Shown here: in pieces, positions 36,749-49,266 of the stretch
Position numbering within the stretch: position 1 is the first letter of the stretch
How the letters are laid out: each line of letters opens with the position of its first letter
NCBI RefSeq assembly: GCF_036884655.1
Contig: NC_088340.1
Coordinates: forward strand, 7,447,501-7,511,500
Origin: Musa acuminata AAA Group
Taxonomy: Eukaryota > Streptophyta > Magnoliopsida > Zingiberales > Musaceae
Reading direction: 5' to 3'
Length of the DNA: 64,000 nt
Made by a program: the position numbers and the translations under genes
The notes under the pieces: model-generated
What the model was told of the DNA's origin: nothing
The model's input: only the letters and a program-made list of their open reading frames with translations
The model's database searches: none

Positions 36749-37327
36749 ATGTTGTCTAGTAGCTCAGATCTTCCCAAAAGCTCTCTCCAAATCAAGCAGG
36801 ATGACAAGTTCTACACCAGGATCCTCTCCAAGGAGAGCTCAGTGGCCAATCCTTCCTTCAGAGTGTATTACGGAATGGCAACCGGGGCTGTGCCTTTCTA
36901 CTGGGAGTCTCAGCCTGGGACACCCAAGCACATCAGCTCCACCACTGCCCTCCCTCCCCTCACACCTCCCCCCTCCTACTACTACAGTCCCAGGAACAAG
37001 AGCTCCAAGAAGCCCTCCAAGTCCAGCCTCGTCCACTCCATACTGCCTAAGCTCAGTCTGATGAGGAAGTCACCTTCGTCGTCCGTCTCCTTATCTTCCT
37101 CCTCGGTTTCGTCCTCTTCCTCGTCGACGGCGTCCGGGCGCTCTAACCATCAGAGAAGGCCTTCAAGCCCACAGTCGTCCTTCCAGTCGAGGGGCGACGA
37201 TGAGGAGTCCGACGACGAGTCTCCGACGTCGACCTTGTGCTTCCGGAGCTGCCAATCGGTGGTGCCTGTGAAGTGCGCGTTGTTGTCGGCGGTCCGGCAT
37301 GGATCTGGCCATGCAACCTCTGCATAG
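36749..37327 (+). CDS. Small serine-rich DUF688-like plant protein
   Basis: A single exon of 192 codons plus stop. I chose the ATG at 36749 because the in-frame extension upstream only translates the CT repeat. The function of this family is not known. Residues 35-60 contain PSFRVYYGMATGAVPFYWES followed by QPGTPKH. The phrase VPFYWESQPGTPKH is the hallmark of plant DUF688-type and related proteins. It is followed by a Pro-rich LPPLTPPPSYYY segment (68-79), a basic Lys/Ser stretch, and a poly-Ser region (about 107-130) consistent with an unstructured protein. An acidic DDEESDDES patch lies at about 150-158. The C-terminal CFRSCQSV segment carries two Cys. GC content and codon use match the neighbouring genes. 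Confidence 0.8.
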   Translation: MLSSSSDLPKSSLQIKQDDKFYTRILSKESSVANPSFRVYYGMATGAVPFYWESQPGTPKHISSTTALPPLTPPPSYYYSPRNKSSKKPSKSSLVHSILPKLSLMRKSPSSSVSLSSSSVSSSSSSTASGRSNHQRRPSSPQSSFQSRGDDEESDDESPTSTLCFRSCQSVVPVKCALLSAVRHGSGHATSA

Positions 37328-39063
37328 TAGTCACAGATCAACACCTTGCAATATGCTCATGTAGTTTGGGGTGCAACATTTATGGTGGTAACTAAATCTC
37401 ATCTGCCAAACAAGAGAGAGAGAGAGGATGTGTAATAGCACAGAAATGTGAAGTGCTTCGTTCACTTCTCAACAATAATGTGAGACTAATAGTTTGTATT
37501 TGCTTAACTCATGCTTCCTCCCTATATCTATCAGTATTCTCTCCCATGTCATACTATTACTCAATGCATGTAAGATGTGATACCAAACTGGAGTTTAGTT
37601 TGATGGGATTACCAACATAGAACAATAAGATTACAGAAAAAGACAGAAGAAAAAGGAAAGAAAGATGGCATTGAAAAAGGACAGTAGAGTGGGACATGGA
37701 GACACTCAAAAACTGGTCCCAGAAACAGCTAGAACGGAAAGATCAATGTAGCTTCCACCTCAGTATTTAATTCTATACTAAATGTATTGGAATCTCACTC
37801 TCCTCCTTCATGATGCATGTGGGCATGCATGAGAAAATGAGACCATGAACATTAAAGAAAGGAGTCAAGTCTTTGAATCAAGCAGCAGAACCATCTTCTC
37901 AGATTTCAGTGTTCTTGCAACCACTGCCCAATCTTGTGCAGCTCAAATTCTCTGGATTACTATGCATCCAGCTTTGTCTCATAGGCAGCTTCCTGTCACA
38001 TGGAGACCGTGATAACAGTGTTCACTGCGACAGCCTAGGTTGATCAAGAGAGAGATGATATGGGATACTTTGGAATTAAATGTTGGAAGTTAAAGTTAGA
38101 GAGAAAGAGAGAGAGAGCAGATCCTTGCTGCTTTCTATCACTTCTAATGCTTGGCACATATCATATCAATTCTAATTCATCATCTTTTGCTTTGAAGCCT
38201 AGCCTAGGAATGGTGCTTCTTTCGCTTTTGCTTTGTTACCGTCAACATCATGTCGTGGACTTTTCCTTGTACTCTTATTCTTTTGTCTTTCTTTCCATCT
38301 ATTCGTATATATTTTGTCTTTCAGATCTTCCATATATGTGTTACTCACTCGAATTTTGTTGTTTATATCATATTTCTTCTTATCCTATTTTTGATGTTCA
38401 TCAAATACTTCATCTTTTTTTTTTATGAACTTACGAGAATATAATTCATGAAAATTTAATGAGAATAAAGAATTGAGCTCTCGAACAGTCCAACTATTTG
38501 GAGGAAAGTAAGAATAGATAACATTGATTATTAATATAAAATATTTTTTAAAAATATATATATATTTATTATTATGATTATAAAATTATTTAAGGGTAAA
38601 ATATATGTAGCATATTCTTGAATGCATCCTACAAATTTAACCTAGAGATCAATATATATATTAGAAATAATCTAAATAGCTGGTCATTATTTGGTACTTC
38701 CTACCTTTTTTGGTGATAGAATCATTTGTAATGAACAGAATGGACACAAATGAATGAGGTCTTTGTTCTTCTGCCCATGCCTGAGCTAAAGAGATATTGT
38801 GACTATCATGAATCTACAACCATAAATCCAAATCATATTGTTGGTCATCATGCCACTACCCAGCAATTCTTGGGACCATTTCTTTTTCTTACTTTTCCTG
38901 TGAAAATATATACACTCCTCCAATAGAAACTTTTATCAGGAAGGTACTTGGAATCCAAGTCAATTGCACATATTTGCTGAGATTGATATATATATTTGTT
39001 GGAAATTTGTATTTAATATTTAATTTACTTTTAATAATTATGGTAGAGAATTCTGCTTAAATA

Positions 39064-39105
<42 letters not shown>

Positions 39106-39600
39106 ATAATTCTTTTCAACAAAAAGAACTTTATATTTAAAAAGAACTAATTGAAGAATTCTTTTTGAAAATTAAGGATCGGATGCTCCATAAATACCAT
39201 ATATAATTATAAATTTTGTGAAGTACATAATACTTTCACAACGTATAGGAATCTTTTTAATGTATGCAAATCTTAAGTTCTTAATATTTGTATTTACTTA
39301 TTGATTCTTTTGTTTGCTTGTCTTGAGATACATGTTTTTTGTTTTCTTTTCCTTTTCACAGTAAGTATATCAGACATCTCTTCCCTACTTTCAAGTGAAT
39401 CTGCAGATTGGAGCATTCTGACTTTTAGCGTTAAGTCCATGGGTTAAGGCAGTTGAGACAAAATGTGTCACATCATGGATTTATAAAAATAATAATAAAT
39501 TAATATTTTATTATTTATAATTTACAGAATAATTTTTTATTATTCTGATATTCAAATCCTTATCTTTACAATAGTAAATAATTTATTAACTAGAAAAATG
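37328..39600. other. Intergenic; nothing recognised
   Basis: AT-rich, with short low-complexity ORFs such as 38060-38428 that resemble no known protein. A (TA)n microsatellite lies at 39066-39101. Confidence 0.45.
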
Positions 39601-41450
39601 ATCATATCTTCTTGATAGGGTTACAAGTCTTTCTACTCAAGTTTCAGATTTATTACATTGTAATAGATTACTCTGAAAATAAATATAAGATAAAAATATA
39701 TCAGCACTACTAGGAACCACAGAAAGATCATAAAAATAATCTTCAATATTTATGAAATATAAATAAATATCAATAATTCAATAATAAAATATATTGATTC
39801 ATCATGCAAAAGAAAAACGATGATGATTTCTTACATAATAAACAAAATCATGTCACATGCAATACATACATAATAACAAAGGCATATATCACCCGATGGC
39901 GTACTCTCCTAACAGCGGATGAAGATGCATATTCCATGGGATGGATTTCTCCTAATAGTGAATAGAGATAATCTATACCTCACTCCCAACCGCGGATGGA
40001 GTGGTATCCCTCACCCGCCCAATCTCTCAATAGTCCTCAATCAACCAAAATCCTAATTGAAATAGCTCAATTGACTTAAACCAAACTCAATTCAATTATA
40101 ATCTAACGGAACCAACCTCAAATCCTTATAGAACCAGTTTGGAATCACCTGGTCTAATTTAAATTTGATTGATTTCGATTAGGTCAAATAGGTTTAAACT
40201 ATTAGCTCAGACTAATAGAAATGAAGGAAATTAGACTATGTCGTATAGTGCTAACCCAAACTGAACCAACCCACTTGAGTCTTGGATGAGTCGCATACAC
40301 TGCATATACATGTTCCAAGTAATAGGTTTAGTTGAGGGACGACACGCTATATAAAAGGAGCGATAATATGTCTAATGCCAATCGCGTAGCTAGGCAGGCT
40401 TAACTTCATTGACTAGGCTAAGCCTCACTTATAAGTTTGGCTGAGCTTTACCATTGAACTAGGTCATACTTGGCTCGCGAGTTGATCCTAAATACATGAG
40501 TTGGGATCATATCTCCACATGGACTGGGTCGTACCTAACCGCATGAGCTGGCCCATGCCTAGCCATATGGTTGGGTCGTACCTTATCATATGAGTTGGGC
40601 ATATATGGCTAAATGGACTGGATCGTACCTAGCCACAAGAGCTGGCCCATGCCTAGCCACATGGTTAGATTGTACCTTACCACATGGGCTGGGTTATACA
40701 TGACAGCATGGACTAGATCGTACCTAGCCATATGAGTTGGGTCATGCTTAGCCACATCGGCTAGCTCCTGCCCGGTCACATAGGTTGGGTCATGCCGAGT
40801 CACATGGGTTAGGTTGTACTTGGTCACATGAGTTAGGTAGTACATGACCACATTGGTTGAGTAGATTCGATTTAATCGATCAACTTGACTCAAGTCAGAT
40901 CCTAATTAGACTCCTTTTATCAAATTAGATTTTAATATTTAAAATTATTAAAGAATAATTCAAATCCATTAATAAAAACTTTAAATTCATAATCTTAAAT
41001 TTAAAACTAATTAATTATATAAATCCATATATAATTCTTGAAAATAGAGATAACTAATTAAATAAATTAGAACTATTATGCTAATCAAAAAATAAGAATT
41101 TTAATAATTAAATTAATATTAAAATTCACTTAAGCTTAAAAGATCAACATATATTAAATAATCATTCTAACATCATAAAATAATAATAATTATTTATTAA
41201 TCATAAATTTTTAAAACTAAAACATCATTATGTATCATAAAATTTTAACAATCTCAACATCAAGATTTCAAAATATAAATCAAAGTTAGTTAAAAAAGAA
41301 AGGATCCTACCTCTCTTCGATTATATCATTTATCTGTGAAGTCCTCTGCTCAATCCTCTCATTGTTAGGCTCAGTGGAGAACGAAGGAGGAGTAGCCCCC
41401 TTTATATAGGAGAAGAGAAGATAAGATCTACCCGAAAGATAAGTAATAAT
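39600..41450 (-). mobile_element. Decayed repeat element carrying a minisatellite
   Basis: This stretch is non-coding, with a TATA-like CCTATATAAAGG on the minus strand at about 41398-41412 and a 24-base minisatellite at 40510-40870 downstream of it in that orientation. The combination resembles an LTR or non-autonomous retroelement leader. No terminal repeats, primer-binding site or protein domains were found, so the limits and class are inference. Confidence 0.3.
40510..40870. repeat. 24-bp degenerate minisatellite with higher-order period
   Basis: About fifteen tandem copies of a unit resembling CACATGAGCTGGGTCATGCCTAGC, with some units 22-23 bases. Neighbouring units differ, while units about four apart match better. 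For example, the ATGGACTGG(G/A)TCGTACCTA unit recurs near 40518, 40613 and 40708, giving a super-period of about 95 bases. The minus strand is open across most of it (40609-40893) and reads as octapeptide repeats, which is a by-product of the period being divisible by three. Confidence 0.85.
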
Positions 41451-43789
<2,339 letters not shown>

Positions 43790-43790
<1 letters not shown>

Positions 43791-44330
43791 TTTCTTCCCG
43801 TTAGTGTAAACAACCTTAAGCCGTGGCCTCGTGACCGACGCGGCTTAGTTCGAATCCGGATGATGAGGATCTTCCTGGGACGCTCTTCCCGACTGCTGAG
43901 GTCGTCGTTTCCGCTGGGGGAGAACTCCTCGCTTGCGGGTTTAGTGGACGACTTCCGAGGATCATCTGCACAAAGGTCGGGTCAGGGAGCTCGACCCAAC
44001 CCCTCCGACGATCAAGTTAAATGAAGTGAAGAGGTCTTTTTTGTGTGTGTCTCCTCTTGGCCCCTTGCTCCTCTCGGGAGCGGGGTTTTTATAGGGTGAC
44101 TTGCTATGTCTGCTGTGCTTGTTTTGCAGGGAGCAGGATCGTACTCCCGGCCACATCTGACAGCGGTGTTGGCGTGGCGTGAAGGATTTGGCCTGAGCAG
44201 GACGTTAATGCGTCTCGGTCGCCATTCTGGTCCGTTTGACTAGGTGTTGTCGGGTCGATCGAGGCATGAGGCGTCATTTGGGGCAGTTGACGTCAGCCCG
44301 AGTCTTGTCACCATTATTATCCTCATCACT
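43790..44330 (+). mobile_element. GC-rich LTR-like fragment
   Basis: This abrupt GC-rich block in AT-rich surroundings contains GGTCGGGTCAGGGAGCTCGA followed by CCCAACCCCTCCGACGATCA. A TATA-like TTTTTATAGGG lies at about 44085-44096 after a CT/GC-rich run. This looks like the promoter part of a plant Ty3/gypsy-type LTR. No partner LTR, primer-binding site or polyprotein is present in the window, so it would be a fragment or solo remnant. The class is inference from texture. Confidence 0.4.
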
Positions 44331-44490
44331 TCCCTAAGAGCTGGGCATCTTCTTCCAGCTCCACGGAATATTACAGCTCCATCACCAATAGTAATGTTTC
44401 TTTGCTCGGGTAGAAGTTTTCTTGATCATGCTGAAGAATATGTTGGTTTCGTATCTTCCTTTGGTTTTGGATTTTAGTTATCTAGGTAGT

Positions 44491-44709
44491 TATCATATTC
44501 CAGGTAATTATAGATATGTTCTAAGTAGTGATTCATGATTTAGAAGTTATAGGGTAGTTTCTATACCAAACTCAATCATGGATGATATGATGGAATAAGG
44601 TAGTTACTACTAGGTCCTATAAATAGGACTGAACCAAGAGGGTGGGTGTACACTTGAAAATATCTGGTAAGTATTTAGTTTTTATCATTTTTTTACTCCT
44701 CCATCCCTA
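44491..44709 (+). mobile_element. LTR-like dispersed repeat, copy 1
   Basis: The reverse complement of this block matches 54715-54985 over most of its length. Shared segments include ACCCTATAACTTCTA, AGATCATG-like words and GATGGAGGAG followed by an A-rich stretch and GATAAAAAC. A TATA-like palindrome, CCTATAAATAGG, lies at 44616-44627. A two-copy repeat with an internal TATA fits an LTR or TRIM-like element; the boundaries are approximate. Confidence 0.6.
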
Positions 44710-45585
44710 ATATTGAATACCCATGTATAGTTATATTATACCCTCCTGTCCTCGTCCTCGAGGAAAAAGAATCAAAAGCATCTTCACAAATAACTCAAGC
44801 GAAGATTTGGTCCTTTAGATAAGAAGCAAAAGGCTCGGGGAGATCTCCTCGAGTCTGTGTTTACAGCAGATAATTAAAGAGAGACGGAGATGCGAGCCAA
44901 CTGGGATCCAAGGTTTTCCTGTGCATTTGACCCGGTTGTCAATATCAAAGACTTATGATTTGATTCTTATTTGGTGGGTAATGACTTCTTAAGGATTGGT
45001 CATTAACTTTTCTTCACCCTATCCCTGTCTTGGCCCATCTAACACTGACTGAGGGTATTCTAAGGTTCTTAACCTTTAGGATTTCAGCTATGAGCTGATA
45101 AGAGGAGCTTCCATTCTCCCATCACACTACAACTTGTAATGTGTCCTTTTCTTATACTTGAAGAGGTGGGAAGTGGCTTCCATGATTGTGTTGTATCTAT
45201 GAATCAATCTTTTATACTGTGCCCACTTACCCAACGGATAAGGTTTAGATTATAATTAAGATGGCTCCACCATATTGCAAGCAATTCGAGACATCTCTTA
45301 TCATCATTCCATCCATCTTCACTTTGAGTTAGCAGTTGTGCTCTACTTCCTCCCAAATGAGTCGTATGCCATAAAACACCTCATCGGATGCACTCTGTTT
45401 GCCTATTCTCACACTTCTTTTTTTATGATGTCAGTCGTATCCAACTACGTAAGACAAGATTTGGTATTTAGTCTCAGATATAAGTCCTGTGGTTTTGACT
45501 CTCGATTACAGAAATAATTGCACACTGATTAGTACAAGAAGAGAGAGGAGTTGGCATCTACGCATAATAGTAGTCCAGCACGGTG
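44710..45585. other. Intergenic; 3' flank of the NPF transporter gene
   Basis: Nothing is recognised except the presumed 3' UTR of the NPF transporter on the minus strand just right of 45500. An 80-codon ORF at 45275-45517 (+) has no family resemblance. Confidence 0.4.
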
Positions 45586-48394
45586 TCACACTTGAACCCC
45601 AAGTGAAGCTGGAGGGGCGTCCATGACCTTCCCTTCCATCTGCAGGCACACCACCTTCCCCTCCGCCACCTCCAACGCCTCCTCCTTGTACTTGTACTTG
45701 CTCGACACCCACACGAAGATGGCCAGGTTGATGGCCGATACGGACATCAGGAGGCCGTAGTAGTAGTCCAAGTGCGATGAGTTGATGTTGTTCCCTATCC
45801 AGCTCTTCCCCCCTCCCGCCCTCGTCACCCTGTCCACCACCGTCACCAAGAGGCTGTTGAGGAAGTTGCCGACGCCGATGCCGCTGGTGAAGAACGTCGT
45901 CCCCAGGCTCTGCATGCCCTCCGGCGACTGGTCGTAGAAGAATTCCAGCAGCCCGATGGCGTTGAACACGTCGCCGACGCCGAGCAGGACGTACTGCGGC
46001 AGCAGCCAGAAGATGCTCATGGGCACCACGTCCCCCAGCCCGGCAACGCCGCTCTGCCTGATGACGTGCATCCGGCGGACCTCGACGGCATAGGCGACGA
46101 GGGTGAGCAGGACGTGGAAACCGAAGCCGATGCCGAGGCGCTGCAGGAGGGTGATGCCGCGGGGGTTGCCGGTGCGGCGCCGCATGAAGGGCACGAAGTA
46201 GCGGTCGTAGAGCGGCACGGCGAGGAGCATGGAGACGGTGATGAAGCTGCCGAGGGAGGCGGCGGGGATCAGGAATCCGTGGCCGAGGCGGCGGTCCATT
46301 GTGGTGCCCTGCTTCACGAACAGCGTGTTCGCCTGGGCCCAGATGGTGCTGGGGACGAGGGTGGCGAACCAGATCACCGTCATGCCCAGCACAAGCTTCG
46401 TCTCTTGGACTTGCGTCACTGTGCATGGCTTGGCCGCTTCCTTAATGGCTGCCCTGTCAAGGAACCTGTAAAGAAGACAACAGTGGCAGTTAACAGGATT
46501 ATCTGCCATCGTCAATGCAAATGAACAGACATTTCTGCAGGTTTAAGCTTCTATGTAGATCGACGATGGTGCCAGTGATTTGACATGATGTCTCGTCTTT
46601 ACTCTCGATCTCCATGACACAATGGAGATATGGCCAGCTTGGAATGGAAGTCAAAGAAGTCCACTCACAGGCCACTCTGAACAGGGTTGTGCAGAATGGT
46701 GTATCAAATGACTTCCCTCTAAAGTGCCCCTACAGCTATCCCCAGTATGAAGGAACTCAGAAAACACTGCATCACTTTGTAGTGGATCCAATCCCAAAAG
46801 AACAGGAAAAAGCTAAGAACAGCTTCTCACAGTAGAACGATCATATGGATACAGCAGAAGACGAGAAGAGGGCGTGACCTGAAGGAAGAGTTATAGTGCA
46901 GTCGCCGCTTGCCGGTGAGCAAGTAATGCTGCGGCTCGAGCTCGTAGAGCTCGGCCGGGTCGTCGGGCAGCTTAAGCCGGCGGTTGGCAATGGCCGCCGC
47001 CCAAACCCGGGCTATCTCCGCCGCCGGGCTATTGCTCTTCCGAGCCTTGTGTCGATAGTTGGGAGTGCCCATGTAGAAGACCACGAGTGAGACGGCGAGC
47101 CCCGTGGTAGGGATGCCATACCCGACGCCCCACCCGACATTCTCCTGCACGTAGACGAGCCCGAGCGTGGCCATAAGGGCGCCGAGAAACGTGCTGAACA
47201 TCCACCAGTTGAAGAAGGACACCTTCAGCGTCCGCTCGTGGGGGTCGAAGTCGTCGAACTGGTCGGCGCCGAAAGTGGATATGTTGGGCTTCGTCCCTCC
47301 AGCGCCAACCGCCAGGATGTACAGGGCCCCGTAGAAGAACGCGACCTGCGACGGCGTCGCCTTGTTGCAGACGTCGTCAGTGCAACTCGGCCTCAACGAC
47401 TTGATGGAAACTACCATTGTCAAGAGAACCATGCCCTGCGGAAATCACATCAGCACAGGTTGGGAAAGTGATGCATCATGTCGTCTACTGTGAAAGATTC
47501 CTCTACTGAAACAATTCACATTAAGCATTTTGGTTCACATAATGCATTGCAACAGAGAGAAAAGGAAGTGTGGGTAGGACAAAGGAAAAGGTGGGAGGCA
47601 GCAACACCAGTTAGTGTTCTTGGTAGTGGCCCTCTTCTTTTACCCATTACCGTTCAAGAGAACAGAATCCAATCTTTTCCGAGGATGTGATGAGGCAACC
47701 GAGTCCCTTTAGACCACCAGCTTTCACCATCGAGATGAGTGGAGAGTGGCGAGAAAGGATTCGAAGTCCAATCAATCAATCATCCAAGACTTGGCTCATC
47801 CCTCACAACTCAAAATCAAACCCAAACCTCACCAGGAATCTGATCGCTGCCTCTCATGCTAACACAATGCTGGATTCATCTAATGAAAACTATGGCATAT
47901 TTGAGGGAGGAAACAGTAGTGGAAGTCCATGGCAAAACAGTGCTGAGTTCATCTAGGAATAGCTGAGGCTCTCGTATCGGCTCTTACCAGTACATAAACG
48001 AGGGAGGAAATGGTGAAGGTCCAGAACCGGCCCAAGTAGGTGTCGGCGATGTAAGCGCCGAGGACGGGCGTGATCCAGACCGAGCCGGACCAGTTGTTGA
48101 CGTTCCTCACGGACGAGACTGTGTCCTCATGCAGCTGCGTCGTCAAGTACACCACAAGGTTTGAGGCCACGCCGTAGAAGGCCATCCTCTCAAAAGCTTC
48201 ATAGCCTGCAATCACGTCGAACTGTAAACTTAGCATCTTCCATGATCAGAAACTCTCTCACCTCAAGTGCAGCTTCTGTAGCTGGGTTTACCCACGAGGA
48301 AGGCGCAAGCTCTCCATCTCCCGGTCTGAGAAGCAAGCACAGGGCGGCCATGGAGATCAACTGATCCATCCTTTGTGTAGCCTTTGTCATCCAT
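45586..48394 (-). CDS. NRT1/PTR family (NPF) proton-coupled transporter
   Basis: Four minus-strand exons (48292-48394, 47988-48205, 46879-47435, 45586-46465) give 585 residues with all phases consistent. NPF proteins are 12-helix MFS importers of nitrate, di/tripeptides or hormones. The first exon is read from MDDKGYTKDGSVDL through GRPVLASQTGRWRACAFLVG, the conserved NPF start; an in-frame stop lies just upstream of its ATG. The proton-coupling ExxER motif is intact at 37-41 (EAFER). Helix segments follow, with NWSGSVWITPVLGAYIADTY, then GTKPNISTFGADQFDD, a long charged central loop (about 235-300), and FWLLPQYVLLGVGDVFNAIG with LLEFFYDQSPEGMQSLGT in the C-half. Resemblance is closest to the NPF5 (PTR3-like) clade, but the substrate cannot be read from sequence. 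Length is normal. The gene looks intact. Confidence 0.95.
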
Positions 48395-48470
48395 TTGAAG
48401 CTTCAGCTACTGCTCGACAACTTTCGGCTGTACGGTGGACTTCAAATGATCAATCTGTGAGGACTGAGCA

Positions 48471-48497
48471 AGAGAGAGAGAGAGAGAGAGAGAGAGA
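48471..48497. repeat. (GA)n tract upstream of the NPF gene
   Basis: About 26 bases of pure GA, CT on the gene's sense strand, lie 77-103 bases upstream of the NPF start codon and probably in its 5' leader. Confidence 0.85.
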
Positions 48498-48594
48498 TGG
48501 TGAGGCGGAGAAAGATGGAGAAGAGAGAAAGGAGGTGAAGAAGATAGCTCTGAGATATGGATACCACCGAGCACCAGGTCTTTGGAGCTCAGCA

Positions 48595-48602
48595 CTTAAA
48601 TA
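48595..48602 (-). promoter_or_regulatory. Candidate TATA box of the NPF gene
   Basis: The sense strand reads TATTTAAG about 200 bases upstream of the start codon and about 100 bases upstream of the CT tract. Position and composition are plausible. Confidence 0.4.
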
Positions 48603-49225
48603 AGCTACTCGGATGCAACAAACGTTCGACGGTGGACATGAACGCATTTTGCCTTGTGATCTTCTTAAGCTTTTGCGTTGTGATTCATCTCTTTGTCCTC
48701 GTCTGATGGGATCCTTGCCCATCTTTGGCACATCCGGAGGCACACTGTTGTTTCTCTATCGTGAAGAGGACTTCAGATGACTAGTATTCTTCACTGTTGT
48801 GATGAGTACTTGTAATTGCCAGCTATTGCTTTTGTCACCTATCGATCTTCCATTAATTGCACCAGTTGGAGGGATCCGTCTAAGGTCGCATGATCATGTG
48901 AAGACACGAACATAAATGATTGATAATTTCGAGGCACTACAATAATTACATGGCACAAAATGCAACGCTTGGTGTGAACAACTCCATGTACACGTTAGAA
49001 TATAAATAATAAGAAGCCAAGGTTTTATATTCTTTGATAGTGTTTCCTATATAATAGAGCAAACAGATGAAGATTCTCAATTCCCAATCATATAAATGAT
49101 TTTAAGTTGGAAAAATCACAAATATCGCTCAAAATAACTTATTTTCATATTCATTTCTCTAAATCTTAAGTATAGAATATATACATATATAAATTCTAAA
49201 ATATATATATGTGTATATATATATA

Positions 49226-49266
<41 letters not shown>

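Noticed and set aside
40609..40893. 94-codon repetitive minus-strand ORF as a repeat protein gene
   Set aside because: The octapeptide periodicity follows directly from the 24-bp DNA period and the ORF ends with the array; there is no evidence of translation.
43800..43870. tRNA-like B box (AGTTCGAATCC) suggesting a tRNA gene or tRNA-derived SINE
   Set aside because: No cloverleaf can be folded and the only A-box-like sequence is far too close to the B box; it lies in the GC-rich LTR-like block.
45506..46426. 306-codon minus-strand ORF overlapping the last NPF exon, and plus-strand ORF 46066-46524
   Set aside because: Both are shadow frames of the GC-rich NPF exon; the products are His/Arg/Pro-rich or Gly/Glu-rich and lack domains, while the overlapping frame encodes a perfect NPF C-half.
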